From Pseudomonas sp. MUP55 (lineage in GTDB: Bacteria; Pseudomonadota; Gammaproteobacteria; Pseudomonadales; Pseudomonadaceae), in contig NZ_CP138214.1 in assembly GCF_034043515.1 (NCBI RefSeq), positions 5,649,501 to 5,713,500 on the forward strand: DNA of 64,000 nucleotides, in the 5' to 3' direction. This document shows positions 55,131 to 64,000 of the stretch, piece by piece. Each line of letters starts with the position of its first letter. The first letter of the stretch is position 1. The notes under the pieces are model-generated. The model was not told where the DNA came from and ran no database searches. It worked only from the letters and a program-made list of their open reading frames with translations. The translations under genes and the position numbers were made by a program.

Positions 55131-56372
55131 TCAAGCTTGCGCGGGGGCTGGCAACGGTGCGGCCAGCAGACGATTGTCGAGTAACCCCAAGCCTTCCTGG
55201 AACAGCTGGTTGCTGCGCTCGGTATCACCCAACTGAGCCAGCAAACGGGCCAATTCAGCACAGGCCTCGGGATTGCGCTGCACCCGCAGGCTGCCTTCCA
55301 GATAATCCCGTGCCTTGCCCCACAGGCTGTTCTGCAGGCACAGACGACCCAAGGTCAGCAACAGGCTGGCGTCGCCTGGATGATCCTTGAGCCACCCCTC
55401 GGCAAACTTCAACTGACGGGCCGGGTCGCTGCCGCGCAGCAGGCCGTAGAGCCGAATAAGATGGCTGTCATAGCTGCGCTTGATCGCGCCGCGCAGTGCT
55501 TCCTCGGCCTTGGCATCAGCGCCCAGTCGACGCAGTTGGTCAGCATAAGCCAACACCAGCTGTGGCTCCTGGCGCTGGGCGGAAGTCAGTTGCTCCCAGG
55601 CACGCTCAAGGGACCGCAAGCCGGCCTCGCCCTGCTCTTCACGTTGTGCGGCCAGGCCAAGGTTTTCTCCCCACGCCCGGCGCTCCAGCTCAGCCAGCTC
55701 ACTGGCCGGCAGCACCTTGTCCTTGCGCAGCTCAGGCATCAGGCGAATCACCGATGACCAGTCGCCACGTTGCTGGTGCAGTCGCTGCAGCTGTCGCAGC
55801 ACCTGGGCATTGTGAGGATGGCGCTCATGCATCGCCTGCAGGGTGACCAGTGCGCCTTCCGTATCGCCACGGTCCATCTGCAACTGCGCGTGGCTCAAGG
55901 CAACGGCCAGTTCCGCCTGGGGCTGGCGCGCCAGAGCACGCTCCAGCAAAGCATCCGACTCTTCGTAACGGCCCAGCTCATTGGCCGCGCGTGCCGCGCC
56001 AAGGTAGTACAGCAGTGGTTGGCGCTCTGCTTCAGCGGCACGGTGCAGGTGGCGCTCGGCACTGGCCCAGCGGCCTTCGGCGAGGTCCATCTGGCCTTGC
56101 TCGATTGCGATCTGCACCCGTCGGCTGCGATTGCGCCGCGACCAGGGGTTGACCACGCCGCCAGAGGCAGTGACCAGACTCAGCAGGACGCGGATCAGGT
56201 AGATCCCAAGGCCGATGGCAAACACGGCCACCAATGTGGCCCACAAGCTCGACTCGTAATGCAGCAGATGGGGATAGGTAATCAGCACGTAGCCAGTGTG
56301 TTTCGAAATGCCCACGGCCAGTGCCAGGGCAATCGCGATTGCCAGTACCAGGATCACATAGAAACGCTTCAT
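55131..56372 (-). CDS. hemY: HemY, TPR membrane protein of heme operon
   Basis: A 413-residue protein with two N-terminal membrane spans (FYVILVLAIAIALALAVG; LWATLVAVFAIGLGIYLIRV). Tetratricopeptide-like helices follow (AEGRWASAERHLHRAAEAER, AANELGRYEESDALLERALA). It is anchored with HemX in the heme operon and is thought to help organise late tetrapyrrole enzymes; its biochemistry is not settled. It starts 5 bases after hemX. Confidence 0.92.
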   Translation of the reverse strand: MKRFYVILVLAIAIALALAVGISKHTGYVLITYPHLLHYESSLWATLVAVFAIGLGIYLIRVLLSLVTASGGVVNPWSRRNRSRRVQIAIEQGQMDLAEGRWASAERHLHRAAEAERQPLLYYLGAARAANELGRYEESDALLERALARQPQAELAVALSHAQLQMDRGDTEGALVTLQAMHERHPHNAQVLRQLQRLHQQRGDWSSVIRLMPELRKDKVLPASELAELERRAWGENLGLAAQREEQGEAGLRSLERAWEQLTSAQRQEPQLVLAYADQLRRLGADAKAEEALRGAIKRSYDSHLIRLYGLLRGSDPARQLKFAEGWLKDHPGDASLLLTLGRLCLQNSLWGKARDYLEGSLRVQRNPEACAELARLLAQLGDTERSNQLFQEGLGLLDNRLLAAPLPAPAQA

Positions 56373-56377
56373 CGGCT

Positions 56378-57493
56378 CTACTCCTGGGTCGCAGGCTTGG
56401 CAGCCGAAGCCTTGGCTTCGTCGGCAGACAAATGACGACGCTCAAGGTACGCCTGCACAGCCGCAAGGCTCGCGGCCAGGTCGGGTGTTACCACCGACAC
56501 GGCTTTAGGCTCAAGCTCGGCGATACGCGCCAGCATCGCCTTGCTCTGTGGGTTGTCCTGATTGAAGTTATCTTGCAAGACGCTGCGCGCTTCACCCAGC
56601 GAACGGCTATACACCGCCGATTCACCATTGAGCGCTGCCCACTGTGCTTGCTCCAGCGCCAGGCTCAAGGCCAGACGCACCTGGTTCAACCCTTGGCCCG
56701 CCAGCAGCGGACGAATGTTGTCATCGGGGTTGAAGTCGATACGGAAATAACGCGATATCTGCTCCCACCATTGGCTCAACTGGTTACCCGTGTCGCTGGT
56801 AGGGCGTCCCTGGGAAGCCGGCTCCGTGAGTTGATATTCCGGGGCAATGGCCGCCAGTTGCACCACCTGGTCGCGCAACGCTGCCAACTGCAGGTACAAC
56901 CCGGTGCGGTCCGGCTGTTCGGTGCTGCGCAACGCCGCGAGGCTCTTGGCCAGTTGCTCGCGCGCCGCGAATGCGCCTGGGTCGCTCTGCTCACGAAGAA
57001 TCTCGTCGGCACCCTGGACGAGCGACTGGGCGCTGTTGATGTCCTGCAAGGCGGATAAACGCAGACTGGCCAGACGAATCAGATGCTCGGCTTCAGCCAG
57101 GCGCCAGTCCTTGCGGCTGGCGCCCAGCACGGTTTCCAGACGCTGACTCAGGCGTTGCTGATCGCCCTGCAACTGGGCGACCAGGCGTCGGCGCTCTTCC
57201 AGCTCATCGGCGCCTGGCAACTGCGCAAGGCGGGCAGCCAACTGCTGCTGGGCCTGCTTGAGGCCCTGGGATTGGTCATCCAGGGTCTGTACCTGGCCCA
57301 GTTGCTGCTGGCTGCTGGCTTGCAGGGCCCGGACCTGCCAGATCCCCCAGCCGCCGGCGGCAACGCCCGCAGCACCCAGCAGCAAAGCGACGACGGCAAG
57401 GCCATTGCCACGGCGTGGCGCGGCGACCGGCGTTCCGACCGGCGCATCAAGCGCGGGCTGAGCTTCATCTTTAGGCAAGGCTGTTTCGCTCAC
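56378..57493 (-). CDS. hemX: HemX, uroporphyrinogen-III C-methyltransferase-like membrane protein
   Basis: A 371-residue protein with one membrane span (~30-50; GLAVVALLLGAAGVAAGGWG). A large coiled-coil periplasmic part follows (LDDQSQGLKQAQQQLAARLA). Homologues are called HemX and, in many annotations, uroporphyrinogen-III C-methyltransferase. No SAM-dependent methyltransferase motif is visible, so that enzyme name is doubtful. The start is GTG 57493 with AAGGA upstream. It follows hemD on the same strand. Confidence 0.9.
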   Translation of the reverse strand: MSETALPKDEAQPALDAPVGTPVAAPRRGNGLAVVALLLGAAGVAAGGWGIWQVRALQASSQQQLGQVQTLDDQSQGLKQAQQQLAARLAQLPGADELEERRRLVAQLQGDQQRLSQRLETVLGASRKDWRLAEAEHLIRLASLRLSALQDINSAQSLVQGADEILREQSDPGAFAAREQLAKSLAALRSTEQPDRTGLYLQLAALRDQVVQLAAIAPEYQLTEPASQGRPTSDTGNQLSQWWEQISRYFRIDFNPDDNIRPLLAGQGLNQVRLALSLALEQAQWAALNGESAVYSRSLGEARSVLQDNFNQDNPQSKAMLARIAELEPKAVSVVTPDLAASLAAVQAYLERRHLSADEAKASAAKPATQE

Positions 57494-57511
57494 GTATCCG
57501 TCCTTTGCGTA

Positions 57512-58270
57512 TCAGAGAGTGGGAACGGGATTGCTCCCTAACGCCACTAACAAAGCCGCGGCACTCGCGCCGCGACAATCCACAACTTTTTCTGCGCCCG
57601 CGGCTCGCGCCATTTCATAGACGCGCGGGCTGGGCACGAACAACGGCAGCTGTGCCACCTCAGGCCAATCGGAGCCGGCCAAGGCCTGCAAGTGTAGAAA
57701 ACCTTGCCCACTGCTGACCACCAGGCCGTTCAAGCGTTCCAACTCGATGCGCCGGGCCAGTGCGCCCGTGTCATGGGCCGGCAGCAAACGGCGATACAAC
57801 TCCAGATAGTCGACACTAACACCAAGCTCGCGCAAACGCTGCGCAAGCAACCCCCGCCCTCCCTCGCCGCGCACGATCAGCACCCTGGCGCCGGGCCGTG
57901 CGACAGCCTCGCGCAATGCCGGCAACTCAAGCAATGCCTCGCTGTCGTCACCCGCTGGCGGATAGTGCACGTCCAGGCCATGATCGGCCAGTATCTGTGC
58001 CGTGGCGGCGCCGACACTGAACCACGGCATTCGGGGCAAGGGCGCGATCAATTGTTGCAAGGCAAGACGCGCCGCAGGCTTGCTCACCACGATCACCGCG
58101 CAATAGCGCTGCAGCGCCGCAAAGGTCGCCTGCTGTTCAGGCGTGACCGGTAACGCTTCAATCTCCAGCAAGGGCAACGTGCTGCTGAAAACACCAGCCT
58201 CGGCCAATGTCGCCGCCAAAGCTGTCGATTCCTCGGCAGGCCGTGTCAGCAGCAAGCGCCAATGGCTCAC
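57512..58270 (-). CDS. hemD: uroporphyrinogen-III synthase
   Basis: A 252-residue enzyme that cyclises hydroxymethylbilane with inversion of ring D. Features are [36 protein letters not shown] and [16 protein letters not shown] at the end. The start is GTG 58270, overlapping the hemC stop by 4 bases (GTGA), so translation is probably coupled to hemC. It is followed by hemX and hemY in an operon. Confidence 0.94.
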   Translation of the reverse strand: MSHWRLLLTRPAEESTALAATLAEAGVFSSTLPLLEIEALPVTPEQQATFAALQRYCAVIVVSKPAARLALQQLIAPLPRMPWFSVGAATAQILADHGLDVHYPPAGDDSEALLELPALREAVARPGARVLIVRGEGGRGLLAQRLRELGVSVDYLELYRRLLPAHDTGALARRIELERLNGLVVSSGQGFLHLQALAGSDWPEVAQLPLFVPSPRVYEMARAAGAEKVVDCRGASAAALLVALGSNPVPTL

Positions 58271-59208
58271 TGCGGGCCGGCCTCGCCGTAGATTTTTTGC
58301 AGAATGGCGCCGGCGCCCTTGTCCAACAGTTCCTCGGCGACCTGAATGCCCAAGGCCGTGGCCTCACGTTGCGGGCCGCGCACTTCGGCGGTCAGCAGCG
58401 TGCCGCCGTCCGGGTCCCCGACCAGACCACGCAACCACAGGTTTTCACCTTCGAGCACGGCATAGCAGGCGATCGGTACCTGGCAGCCACCGTTGAGGTG
58501 TTTGTTCAGGGCGCGCTCGGCCGTGACGCGAACTTCGGTGTCCGCGTGATCAAGCGGCTTGAGCAGTGCGTGAATTTCGCTGTCGGCGGTACGGCATTCA
58601 ATCCCCACTGCGCCCTGCCCTCCGGCAGGCAAGCTGTCCTCGACACTGATTGCGCTGGTGATGCGATCTTCGAAGCCCAGACGGATCAGGCCGGCAGCCG
58701 CGAGGATGATCGCGTCGTATTCGCCCGCATCCAGCTTGGCCAGGCGCGTGTTGACGTTGCCCCGCAGAAAGCGGATCTGCAGGTCGGGGCGACGGGTCAG
58801 CAGTTGGGCCTGACGACGCAGGCTGGAGGTTCCCACGATGCTGCCCAGGGGTAATTCATCCAGGGACGCGTAGGTGTTTGAAACGAAGGCATCGCGCGGG
58901 TCTTCGCGCTCGCAGATGCAAAAGAGGCCCAAACCTTCAGGGAAGTCCATGGGCACGTCTTTCATCGAATGCACAGCGATGTCGGCTTCATGCTCCAGCA
59001 GTGCGGTTTCAAGCTCCTTGACGAACAGACCCTTGCCGCCAATTTTAGACAGCGGCGAGTCCAGCAGCTTGTCGCCGCGACTGACCATGGGCACCAGGGA
59101 CACCCGCAGACCAGGGTGGGCCTGTTCAAGGCGTGATTTGACGTATTCGGCCTGCCATAAGGCCAGGGCGCTTTTACGGGTGGCGATGCGGATTTCGCGA
59201 GAAGACAT
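58267..59208 (-). CDS. hemC: porphobilinogen deaminase (hydroxymethylbilane synthase)
   Basis: A 313-residue enzyme that assembles four porphobilinogens. The dipyrromethane cofactor cysteine is Cys242 in [11 protein letters not shown]. Substrate-binding elements include [29 protein letters not shown] and [12 protein letters not shown]. It is the first gene of hemCDXY. algR is upstream on the same strand, 138 bases away. Confidence 0.97.
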   Translation of the reverse strand: MSSREIRIATRKSALALWQAEYVKSRLEQAHPGLRVSLVPMVSRGDKLLDSPLSKIGGKGLFVKELETALLEHEADIAVHSMKDVPMDFPEGLGLFCICEREDPRDAFVSNTYASLDELPLGSIVGTSSLRRQAQLLTRRPDLQIRFLRGNVNTRLAKLDAGEYDAIILAAAGLIRLGFEDRITSAISVEDSLPAGGQGAVGIECRTADSEIHALLKPLDHADTEVRVTAERALNKHLNGGCQVPIACYAVLEGENLWLRGLVGDPDGGTLLTAEVRGPQREATALGIQVAEELLDKGAGAILQKIYGEAGPQ

Positions 59209-59346
59209 GGATCAATCCGTACTGAATAGATACGGCAGATAATAACAGCTCAGGCAAATACGCTTTGATTTGTATCAGCAAGTGCGGGGCCTCCCTGGCC
59301 GCGTCGCACCGGGATAAGGACTGCAGGACTCGCCACAGCCCCTTGG

Positions 59347-60093
59347 CTAAAGCTGTTGCATCATCTTGCGCACGCCAGCGACATGGCGCCGACTGACGAT
59401 CAAGGCATCACCATTGAGCCCCTTCAGAAAGAGCTGAAAGTGCCCCAGAGGCGTGCGTTGCAAGCGCTCGATTCGCTCGCGGGCCACCAGCGCATTGCGA
59501 TGGATACGCACGAAAAGGTCGCCGAACTCATCTTCAAGGGCTTTGAGCGGCTCATCGAGCAGCACTTCGCCCGCTTCGTGACGCAAGGTCACGTATTTGT
59601 GGTCGGCGATAAAGTAGACCACCTGAGCGAGGGGAATCAGTTCGATGCCCTTGCGGGTCCGTGCACTGATATGGCTGCGGGGGCCGTTTCCACTTTGGGC
59701 GGCAGGCTGGGTCAAGGCGGCAAGCTGAACGCGGCTGGGTCGCTCGGCCTTCTTCAACGCCTTGAGCAGGCTTTCGGTCGCCACCGGCTTGACGAGGAAA
59801 CTGACACCGCTGTCTTCCAGCGTCTGTGCAGAAAACTCTTCCTGGGCCGCGCATAACACCACGGCGGGTGGAGACTCGCGCTCACTCAAGCGGGCCGCGA
59901 CTTGCAGGCCATCGAGGCCCGGCATACGGATATCGAGCAACACCACATCCGGCTTGAGGCTGTCGATCAACGTCAACGCCTCCTCACCGCTGGTGGCACT
60001 CGGCTCAAGGACTGTATAACCCTCGAGTTCACTGACCAGACGGCTCAGTCGCTCGCGGGCTTGGGGTTCGTCATCAACGATCAGGACATTCAT
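59347..60093 (-). CDS. algR: AlgR, LytTR-type response regulator
   Basis: A 248-residue protein, the normal AlgR length. The receiver domain has the acidic pair Asp7-Asp8 and phospho-acceptor Asp54 in VVLLDIRMPG, with the conserved Lys in FLVKPVATE. The C-terminal LytTR DNA-binding domain contains ISARTRKGIELIPLAQVVYF and FVRIHRNALVARERIERLQR. AlgR controls alginate, twitching and virulence genes in P. aeruginosa. All key residues are intact, yet its cognate kinase gene upstream is degraded (see 60090-60530). ATG 60093 overlaps the last codons of the kinase remnant. Confidence 0.96.
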   Translation of the reverse strand: MNVLIVDDEPQARERLSRLVSELEGYTVLEPSATSGEEALTLIDSLKPDVVLLDIRMPGLDGLQVAARLSERESPPAVVLCAAQEEFSAQTLEDSGVSFLVKPVATESLLKALKKAERPSRVQLAALTQPAAQSGNGPRSHISARTRKGIELIPLAQVVYFIADHKYVTLRHEAGEVLLDEPLKALEDEFGDLFVRIHRNALVARERIERLQRTPLGHFQLFLKGLNGDALIVSRRHVAGVRKMMQQL

Positions 60094-60530
60094 ATTGCGC
60101 TGGATTCCTGCGTGAGTCTCGCACAAGGATAACGTAGACAGGTGCGGTGACTTGCGTCACAGCGATCCACGCTAAGACTAGTGCGAGCGGCAAAAAGTGC
60201 CCCGAGAGCGGCACCCAAATTTACCCGGACCTGTTCAATAGCGCCCAAAACCTGCTGCCTTAGCGCATCGTTGTAGGGTTTGCTGATACACAATCCGAAT
60301 ACCCCCCTTTTTTAATGGATAGTCTGGGCTCTGACCGCATCACCCGACTTTGGTGCATTCACACACTATCAGTCCAACTGTAGACGCTCGCCGAGACGAT
60401 ATTGCTCAATCGTCAAATATCGTTTCAATAAGTACCTGTTGCCAGTCTCGTCCTGGATGCGGTCGGCGGCAAGGCACTTAGCCATCCTTTGCACAAAAAA
60501 ATTGCCGCCCACCCACAGCATCGCGTCCGC
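60090..60530 (-). pseudogene. algZ: remnant of algZ (fimS) sensor kinase gene
   Basis: Between algR and argH, where algZ normally lies, only 502 bases remain instead of the ~1.1 kb gene. Two separated algZ-like pieces are visible on the minus strand. At ~60372-60440 the frame encodes YLLKRYLTIEQYRLGERLQL, the signature after the phospho-His helix of LytS/AlgZ kinases, and ends in TGA at 60369-60371. At 60090-60293 another piece encodes CISKPYN (N-box-like) and HRTCLRYPCARLTQES, which looks like the kinase C-terminus. Its stop overlaps the algR ATG (ATGA). The membrane domain, the His box and most of the ATPase domain are absent. Confidence 0.8.
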
Positions 60531-60542
60531 GGACAACCCTGT

Positions 60543-60548
60543 TATTAT
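60543..60548 (+). promoter_or_regulatory. possible -10 element for argH
   Basis: TATTAT lies about 48 bases upstream of the argH start. No clear -35 was found, so this is tentative. Confidence 0.3.
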
Positions 60549-60595
60549 CGCCGGCACACCTTCACGCCTCTTTTAAGCAGATCACGAGCGAATCC

Positions 60596-61990
60596 ATGAG
60601 CACCGACAAGACCAACCAGTCCTGGGGCGGCCGCTTCAGTGAACCCGTCGACGCCTTCGTCGCGCGCTTCACCGCCTCCGTCACCTTCGACCAGCGCCTG
60701 TACCGCCACGACATCATGGGCTCCATCGCCCATGCCACGATGCTGGCCAAGGTCGGCGTACTGACCGACGCCGAGCGCGACAGCATCATCGATGGCCTGA
60801 CCACCATCCGTGGCGAAATCGAAGCCGGTACCTTCGACTGGCGCGTCGACCTGGAAGACGTGCACATGAACATCGAGGCTCGCCTCACTGATCGCATCGG
60901 TGTAACTGGCAAGAAGCTGCACACCGGTCGCAGCCGTAACGACCAGGTGGCCACCGATATCCGCCTGTGGCTGCGCGATGAAATCGACCTGATCCTGGCT
61001 GAAATCACCCGCCTGCAGAAAGGTTTGCTGGAACAGGCCGAGCGTGAATCGGACACCATCATGCCCGGCTTCACCCACCTGCAGACCGCTCAGCCCGTAA
61101 CCTTCGGCCACCATCTGCTGGCCTGGTTCGAAATGCTCAGCCGCGATTACGAGCGCCTGGTGGACTGTCGCAAGCGCGCCAACCGCATGCCGTTGGGCAG
61201 CGCCGCGCTGGCGGGCACCACGTACCCGATCGACCGTGAGTACACCGCGCAGCTGCTGGGTTTCGACGCTGTCGGCGGCAACTCTCTGGACGGCGTGTCG
61301 GACCGTGATTTCGCCATCGAATTCTGCGCCGCCGCGAGCATCGCGATGATGCACCTGTCGCGTTTCTCCGAAGAGCTGGTGCTGTGGACCAGCGCGCAGT
61401 TCCAGTTCATCGACCTGCCGGACCGGTTCTGCACCGGCAGCTCGATCATGCCGCAAAAGAAGAACCCCGACGTGCCCGAGCTGGTGCGTGGCAAGAGCGG
61501 CCGCGTATTCGGCGCATTGATGGGCCTGCTGACCCTGATGAAAGGCCAGCCGCTGGCCTACAACAAGGACAACCAGGAAGACAAGGAGCCGCTGTTCGAC
61601 GCCGCCGACACCCTGCGCGACTCACTGCGTGCGTTTGCCGACATGATCCCGGCGATCAAGCCCAAGCACGCGATCATGCGTGAAGCAGCCTTGCGGGGTT
61701 TCTCCACCGCGACCGACCTGGCCGACTACCTGGTGCGTCGTGGCCTGCCCTTTCGTGACTGCCATGAGATCGTTGGCCATGCCGTGAAATACGGCGTGGA
61801 CACCGGCAAGGACCTGGCTGAAATGAGCCTGGAAGAACTGCGCCAGTTCAGCGACCAGATCGAGCAGGACGTGTTCGCCGTACTGACCCTGGAAGGCTCG
61901 GTGAATGCCCGCAACCACGTCGGCGGCACTGCGCCGGCGCAGGTCAAGGCAGCGGTCGCACGTGGTCAGGCCCTGCTGGCCAGCCGCTGA
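60596..61990 (+). CDS. argH: argininosuccinate lyase
   Basis: A 464-residue enzyme that cleaves argininosuccinate to arginine and fumarate. It has the fumarase-superfamily signature [12 protein letters not shown] with the catalytic serine. The N-terminal [19 protein letters not shown] and the [11 protein letters not shown] and [12 protein letters not shown] elements are also present. No other arg gene is in the window. It is divergent from algR/algZ remnant and convergent with the GST gene. Confidence 0.98.
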   Translation: MSTDKTNQSWGGRFSEPVDAFVARFTASVTFDQRLYRHDIMGSIAHATMLAKVGVLTDAERDSIIDGLTTIRGEIEAGTFDWRVDLEDVHMNIEARLTDRIGVTGKKLHTGRSRNDQVATDIRLWLRDEIDLILAEITRLQKGLLEQAERESDTIMPGFTHLQTAQPVTFGHHLLAWFEMLSRDYERLVDCRKRANRMPLGSAALAGTTYPIDREYTAQLLGFDAVGGNSLDGVSDRDFAIEFCAAASIAMMHLSRFSEELVLWTSAQFQFIDLPDRFCTGSSIMPQKKNPDVPELVRGKSGRVFGALMGLLTLMKGQPLAYNKDNQEDKEPLFDAADTLRDSLRAFADMIPAIKPKHAIMREAALRGFSTATDLADYLVRRGLPFRDCHEIVGHAVKYGVDTGKDLAEMSLEELRQFSDQIEQDVFAVLTLEGSVNARNHVGGTAPAQVKAAVARGQALLASR

Positions 61991-61996
61991 ATAAGA

Positions 61997-62087
61997 TGTG
62001 GGAGGGGGCCTGCCCCCCGATGGCAGAGTGTCAGGCAATACATGCGCTGGCTGACTCACCGCTATCGGGGGCAAGCCCCCTCCCACA
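61997..62087. repeat. REPIN between argH and GST genes
   Basis: Inverted REP pair with one change in the first arm (GTGGGAGGGGGCCTGCC). It sits between the converging argH and GST genes. Confidence 0.9.
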
Positions 62088-62092
62088 TTGGA

Positions 62093-62752
62093 TTACTTTT
62101 TGGCTGCAATCATTGCCATAAAACCCGGCATCGCCGCCAGCCTGTCCGCCTCTACCTTTTGCGCATTGGGCATTGCATTCAAACGCTCCAGCAACGCCTT
62201 CGCCTTCGGCAACTCAGCCAACAGGTCCAGCCCAAACAGCTTCTCGCCCACCCCCACGGCCAGGTTCAAGCTGTACATGAAATACAGATCGGCAATCGTG
62301 AAGCCCTCCCCCGCCACGTAAGGCGCGAACTTACCGTGCCGACCTAGCGTACCGACGCCAAGCAACAGTTCAGCTCGGGATTTCTCCTTGATCGCCTCCG
62401 GCACCGTCATGCCAAAAAAGGCTTCGGCGAAGCACGCCCGCGCGGGCAACTCGATATACAGCTCGATCTCGCGGCACAACGCCAGCACCTGAGCACGTTG
62501 AAACGGGTCGGCAGGAAGCAGCGCAGGCCCTTGCTGAGTCTGCTCGATATAATCGAGGATCACGCTGGTTTCGTTGATAAAGCCTTGCTTGACGCCGAGC
62601 ACCGGCACTTTGCCTCGCGGGCTCACTGCCAGGGTTTCAGGCGTTTGTCCTGCGTAAAAAGGTACCTCTTGGAAAGGCACTCCTTTCTCCATCAGCGCCA
62701 GCTTGACCATGTTGTAGTAGTTACTGACAGCAAAACCGTAGAGCTTGAGCAT
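62093..62752 (-). CDS. glutathione S-transferase family protein
   Basis: A 219-residue protein. The N-terminal thioredoxin-like domain starts MLKLYGFAVSNYYNMVKLAL and has the cis-proline motif GKVPVLG. A glutathione-binding ETSVILDYIEQ follows, then a helical C-terminal domain. The predicted active-site residue is a Ser or Tyr near SNYYN rather than a cysteine. The substrate is unknown. It starts at ATG 62752. Confidence 0.9.
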   Translation of the reverse strand: MLKLYGFAVSNYYNMVKLALMEKGVPFQEVPFYAGQTPETLAVSPRGKVPVLGVKQGFINETSVILDYIEQTQQGPALLPADPFQRAQVLALCREIELYIELPARACFAEAFFGMTVPEAIKEKSRAELLLGVGTLGRHGKFAPYVAGEGFTIADLYFMYSLNLAVGVGEKLFGLDLLAELPKAKALLERLNAMPNAQKVEADRLAAMPGFMAMIAAKK

Positions 62753-62878
62753 TGCGGGTGCCTCCAGGCCAGGTGTGGGGTTGGCTGCAAGCGTTATAGA
62801 CGCTCAGGCGTGGCCTGACCAGCAGCATCACTTGTCTGAATGGAGTTAGACTGGCGCCCTTTCCTTGAGGAGCCTGCC

Positions 62879-63163
62879 ATGAGCGAGCCGACCGATATCG
62901 ACAACGACGAAGAAGAATTCACCGAAAACACGCTGATCGAAGCGATTGAAAACCAGATCGAAAGCGACAACCCGCCAGCGGCCAAGGCGACCTTCAACAA
63001 ACTGACGCTGGTCGGTTATGAGCGCGACGAGATCCTGAATCTCATGGCCCATGTGCTGGCCTTCGAAATCGATGCAATGCTCGATGAAGACCGAGCCTTT
63101 GATACCCAGTGGTATGAAACCGCGCTGCGAGCACTGCCTGAGTTGCCGCCGGAAAAAGAATAA
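62879..63163 (+). CDS. conserved hypothetical acidic protein
   Basis: A 94-residue soluble protein that I cannot name. It has an acidic N-terminus (DIDNDEEEFTENTLIEAIEN) and a helical body (FNKLTLVGYERDEILNLMAH). It ends ALRALPELPPEKE. GAGGAG lies 5-8 bases before ATG 62879, which supports translation; an in-frame ATG 13 codons upstream lacks such a site. No signal or membrane segment is visible. It is divergent from the GST gene. Confidence 0.7.
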   Translation: MSEPTDIDNDEEEFTENTLIEAIENQIESDNPPAAKATFNKLTLVGYERDEILNLMAHVLAFEIDAMLDEDRAFDTQWYETALRALPELPPEKE

Positions 63164-63259
63164 CCCTCGGGCGCGCAGCAACACGCTGGACAGTTCGGCA
63201 AAGTACGTTCACCTTATGGCCTGCTAGCCTCTAATAAATTTAGAAAGTCTGGAGTCCTT

Positions 63260-63514
63260 ATGTCGTATACCCCTGAGTTGGTTGCCGAACTGGAAATCCT
63301 TGTACTCTTCCCCCTGGACAGCACCCAGGAAGGTCTGAAAGTCCATCAGACCGCTGCTCCCACTGCCATCGCCGCCGCCAAGCGCCTCCATGCCAAAGGC
63401 CTTATCGACCAACCGGACGGAGGCTACCTGACCAGCCTTGGCCGGGACGCCGCCGAGCAAGCCCAGACCCTGCTGACTATCTTGACCACCGCGTCGACCA
63501 AAGAAGCCGCCTGA
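63260..63514 (+). CDS. TIGR02647 family small protein
   Basis: An 84-residue protein with the TIGR02647 pattern: YTPELVAELEILVLFPLDST, then QEGLKVHQTAAPTAIAAAKR and GLIDQPDGGYLTSLGRDAAE. The arrangement looks like a winged-helix DNA-binding fold, but function is not known. GGAG precedes ATG 63260. It stands alone, with about 170 bases before cyaA. Confidence 0.82.
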   Translation: MSYTPELVAELEILVLFPLDSTQEGLKVHQTAAPTAIAAAKRLHAKGLIDQPDGGYLTSLGRDAAEQAQTLLTILTTASTKEAA

Positions 63515-63682
63515 TACCTGATGCCGCCCATGGAGTCCGCCCCGCTGCGGATTCCGAGGGCGTTGCTGCGCCATTCACAAAAATCCAACGCCAACACCAT
63601 TTCCCGCTAAACCTCCTACGCTACTGCCTGTAAACTCCTACACGGCCGCCCACGTCGGGCCCTGCGAGCCACCGAGTTCGAC

Positions 63683-64000
63683 ATGACCCGCACCCATGAA
63701 ATCCGCCCCGACCTGGACGAAGGCATCGACCGTAAGGTGCTGACCCAGTTGCGCGCGCGTTTCATGGCCCTCAATGAAGGCCGCATGGCCCGGGCCGTCG
63801 AAGGGCTGACCCCGCGCCAGCAAAGCGTGCTGACCTTGTTGCCGCTGTTTTTCCATGTGAACCACCCATTGCTGCCAGGCTATGTTTCCAGCGGCACGCC
63901 GGCCGGGCTGTCGAATTTCGAACCCGACGCCCAGGCCCTGGCTGAGGCCCAGCGCCTGACACGTTCGTTCTCCTACAAGCCGCGCCACGGCAACCCGCCC
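63683..64000 (+). CDS. cyaA: class I adenylate cyclase, N-terminal part
   Basis: The first 106 codons run to the end of the window. They start MTRTHEIRPDLDEGIDRKVL, continue with ALNEGRMARAVEGLTPRQQS and LLPLFFHVNHPLLPGYVSSG, and reach TRSFSYKPRHG. This matches the N-terminal region of class I (CyaA) adenylate cyclases, which make cAMP. Minus-strand reading frames opposite are shadows. The gene continues past the window. Confidence 0.88.
   Translation, partial: MTRTHEIRPDLDEGIDRKVLTQLRARFMALNEGRMARAVEGLTPRQQSVLTLLPLFFHVNHPLLPGYVSSGTPAGLSNFEPDAQALAEAQRLTRSFSYKPRHGNPP

Noticed and set aside
60369..60557. 62-codon frame as an independent small gene
   Set aside because: Its second half carries the AlgZ kinase signature and stops abruptly; better explained as part of the algZ remnant.

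Overview
The window is a stretch of gamma-proteobacterial chromosome that looks like a Pseudomonas of the P. fluorescens group. Three things suggest this. The gene order follows the known Pseudomonas block: ubiH/pepP/zapA/6S RNA, ubiD, rho, trxA, ppx/ppk, hemB, algP, FKBP, algQ, hemY/X/D/C, algR, argH, cyaA. Base composition is uniformly GC-rich. Intergenic spaces are repeatedly filled by REP/REPIN elements of the GTGGGAGGGGGCTTGC type that are common in that group. Apart from these repeats, I see no prophage, insertion sequence, CRISPR array, tRNA or rRNA gene.

Layout, left to right. 1-3.1 kb: end of an SPFH protein with NfeD, a DUF2388 secreted protein, a small beta-barrel and a DegT-type aminotransferase. 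3.2-7.7 kb (minus strand): gcvH and gcvT, then an Fe(III) ABC permease and its binding protein. 7.9-12.6 kb (minus): an ubiquinone operon ygfB-pepP-ubiH-DUF4442-ubiI. 12.8-15.4 kb: TIGR02449 protein, zapA, 6S RNA, fau, a 48-codon membrane peptide, an EVE protein and a FliL-like protein. 15.6-24.6 kb: quinone oxidoreductase, glpT, chaC, a large TonB receptor, a PagP-like barrel, a ferredoxin-flavin reductase and ubiD. 24.7-28.6 kb: membrane acyltransferase, rho, trxA. 28.8-32.6 kb: a GntR regulator divergent from a four-gene polar amino-acid ABC transporter. 32.5-37.1 kb: a chaperone-usher fimbrial operon. 37.5-42.4 kb: ppx converging on ppk, then hemB. 42.6-51.1 kb: DedA, a di-iron hydroxylase, elbB, yaiI, an FTR1 iron permease fused to cytochrome c, a LysE exporter, a short MscS and an ABC-F ATPase. 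51.2-60.1 kb: TIGR02444, algP, FKBP, algQ, dsbB-like, hemY-hemX-hemD-hemC and algR. 60.1-64 kb: remnant of algZ, argH, a GST, two small conserved proteins and the start of class I adenylate cyclase.

Functional themes. Tetrapyrrole synthesis appears twice (hemB; hemCDXY), ubiquinone synthesis twice (ubiH/ubiI; ubiD with its reductase) and iron uptake three ways (ABC, FTR1, TonB receptor whose substrate is unknown). Polyphosphate turnover is covered by ppx and ppk. The alginate regulators algP, algQ and algR sit near the heme genes.

The most striking observation is at 60.09-60.53 kb. The kinase gene algZ, which normally precedes algR, survives only as two separated, truncated coding fragments, while algR looks intact. 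The last algZ codons still overlap the algR start. Other points worth a look are a divergent PagP-like protein, an unannotated 48-residue membrane peptide, a hairpin between pilin and chaperone genes, and a REPIN placed inside an iron-transport operon. All functional calls are from reading the sequence; no database search was run.
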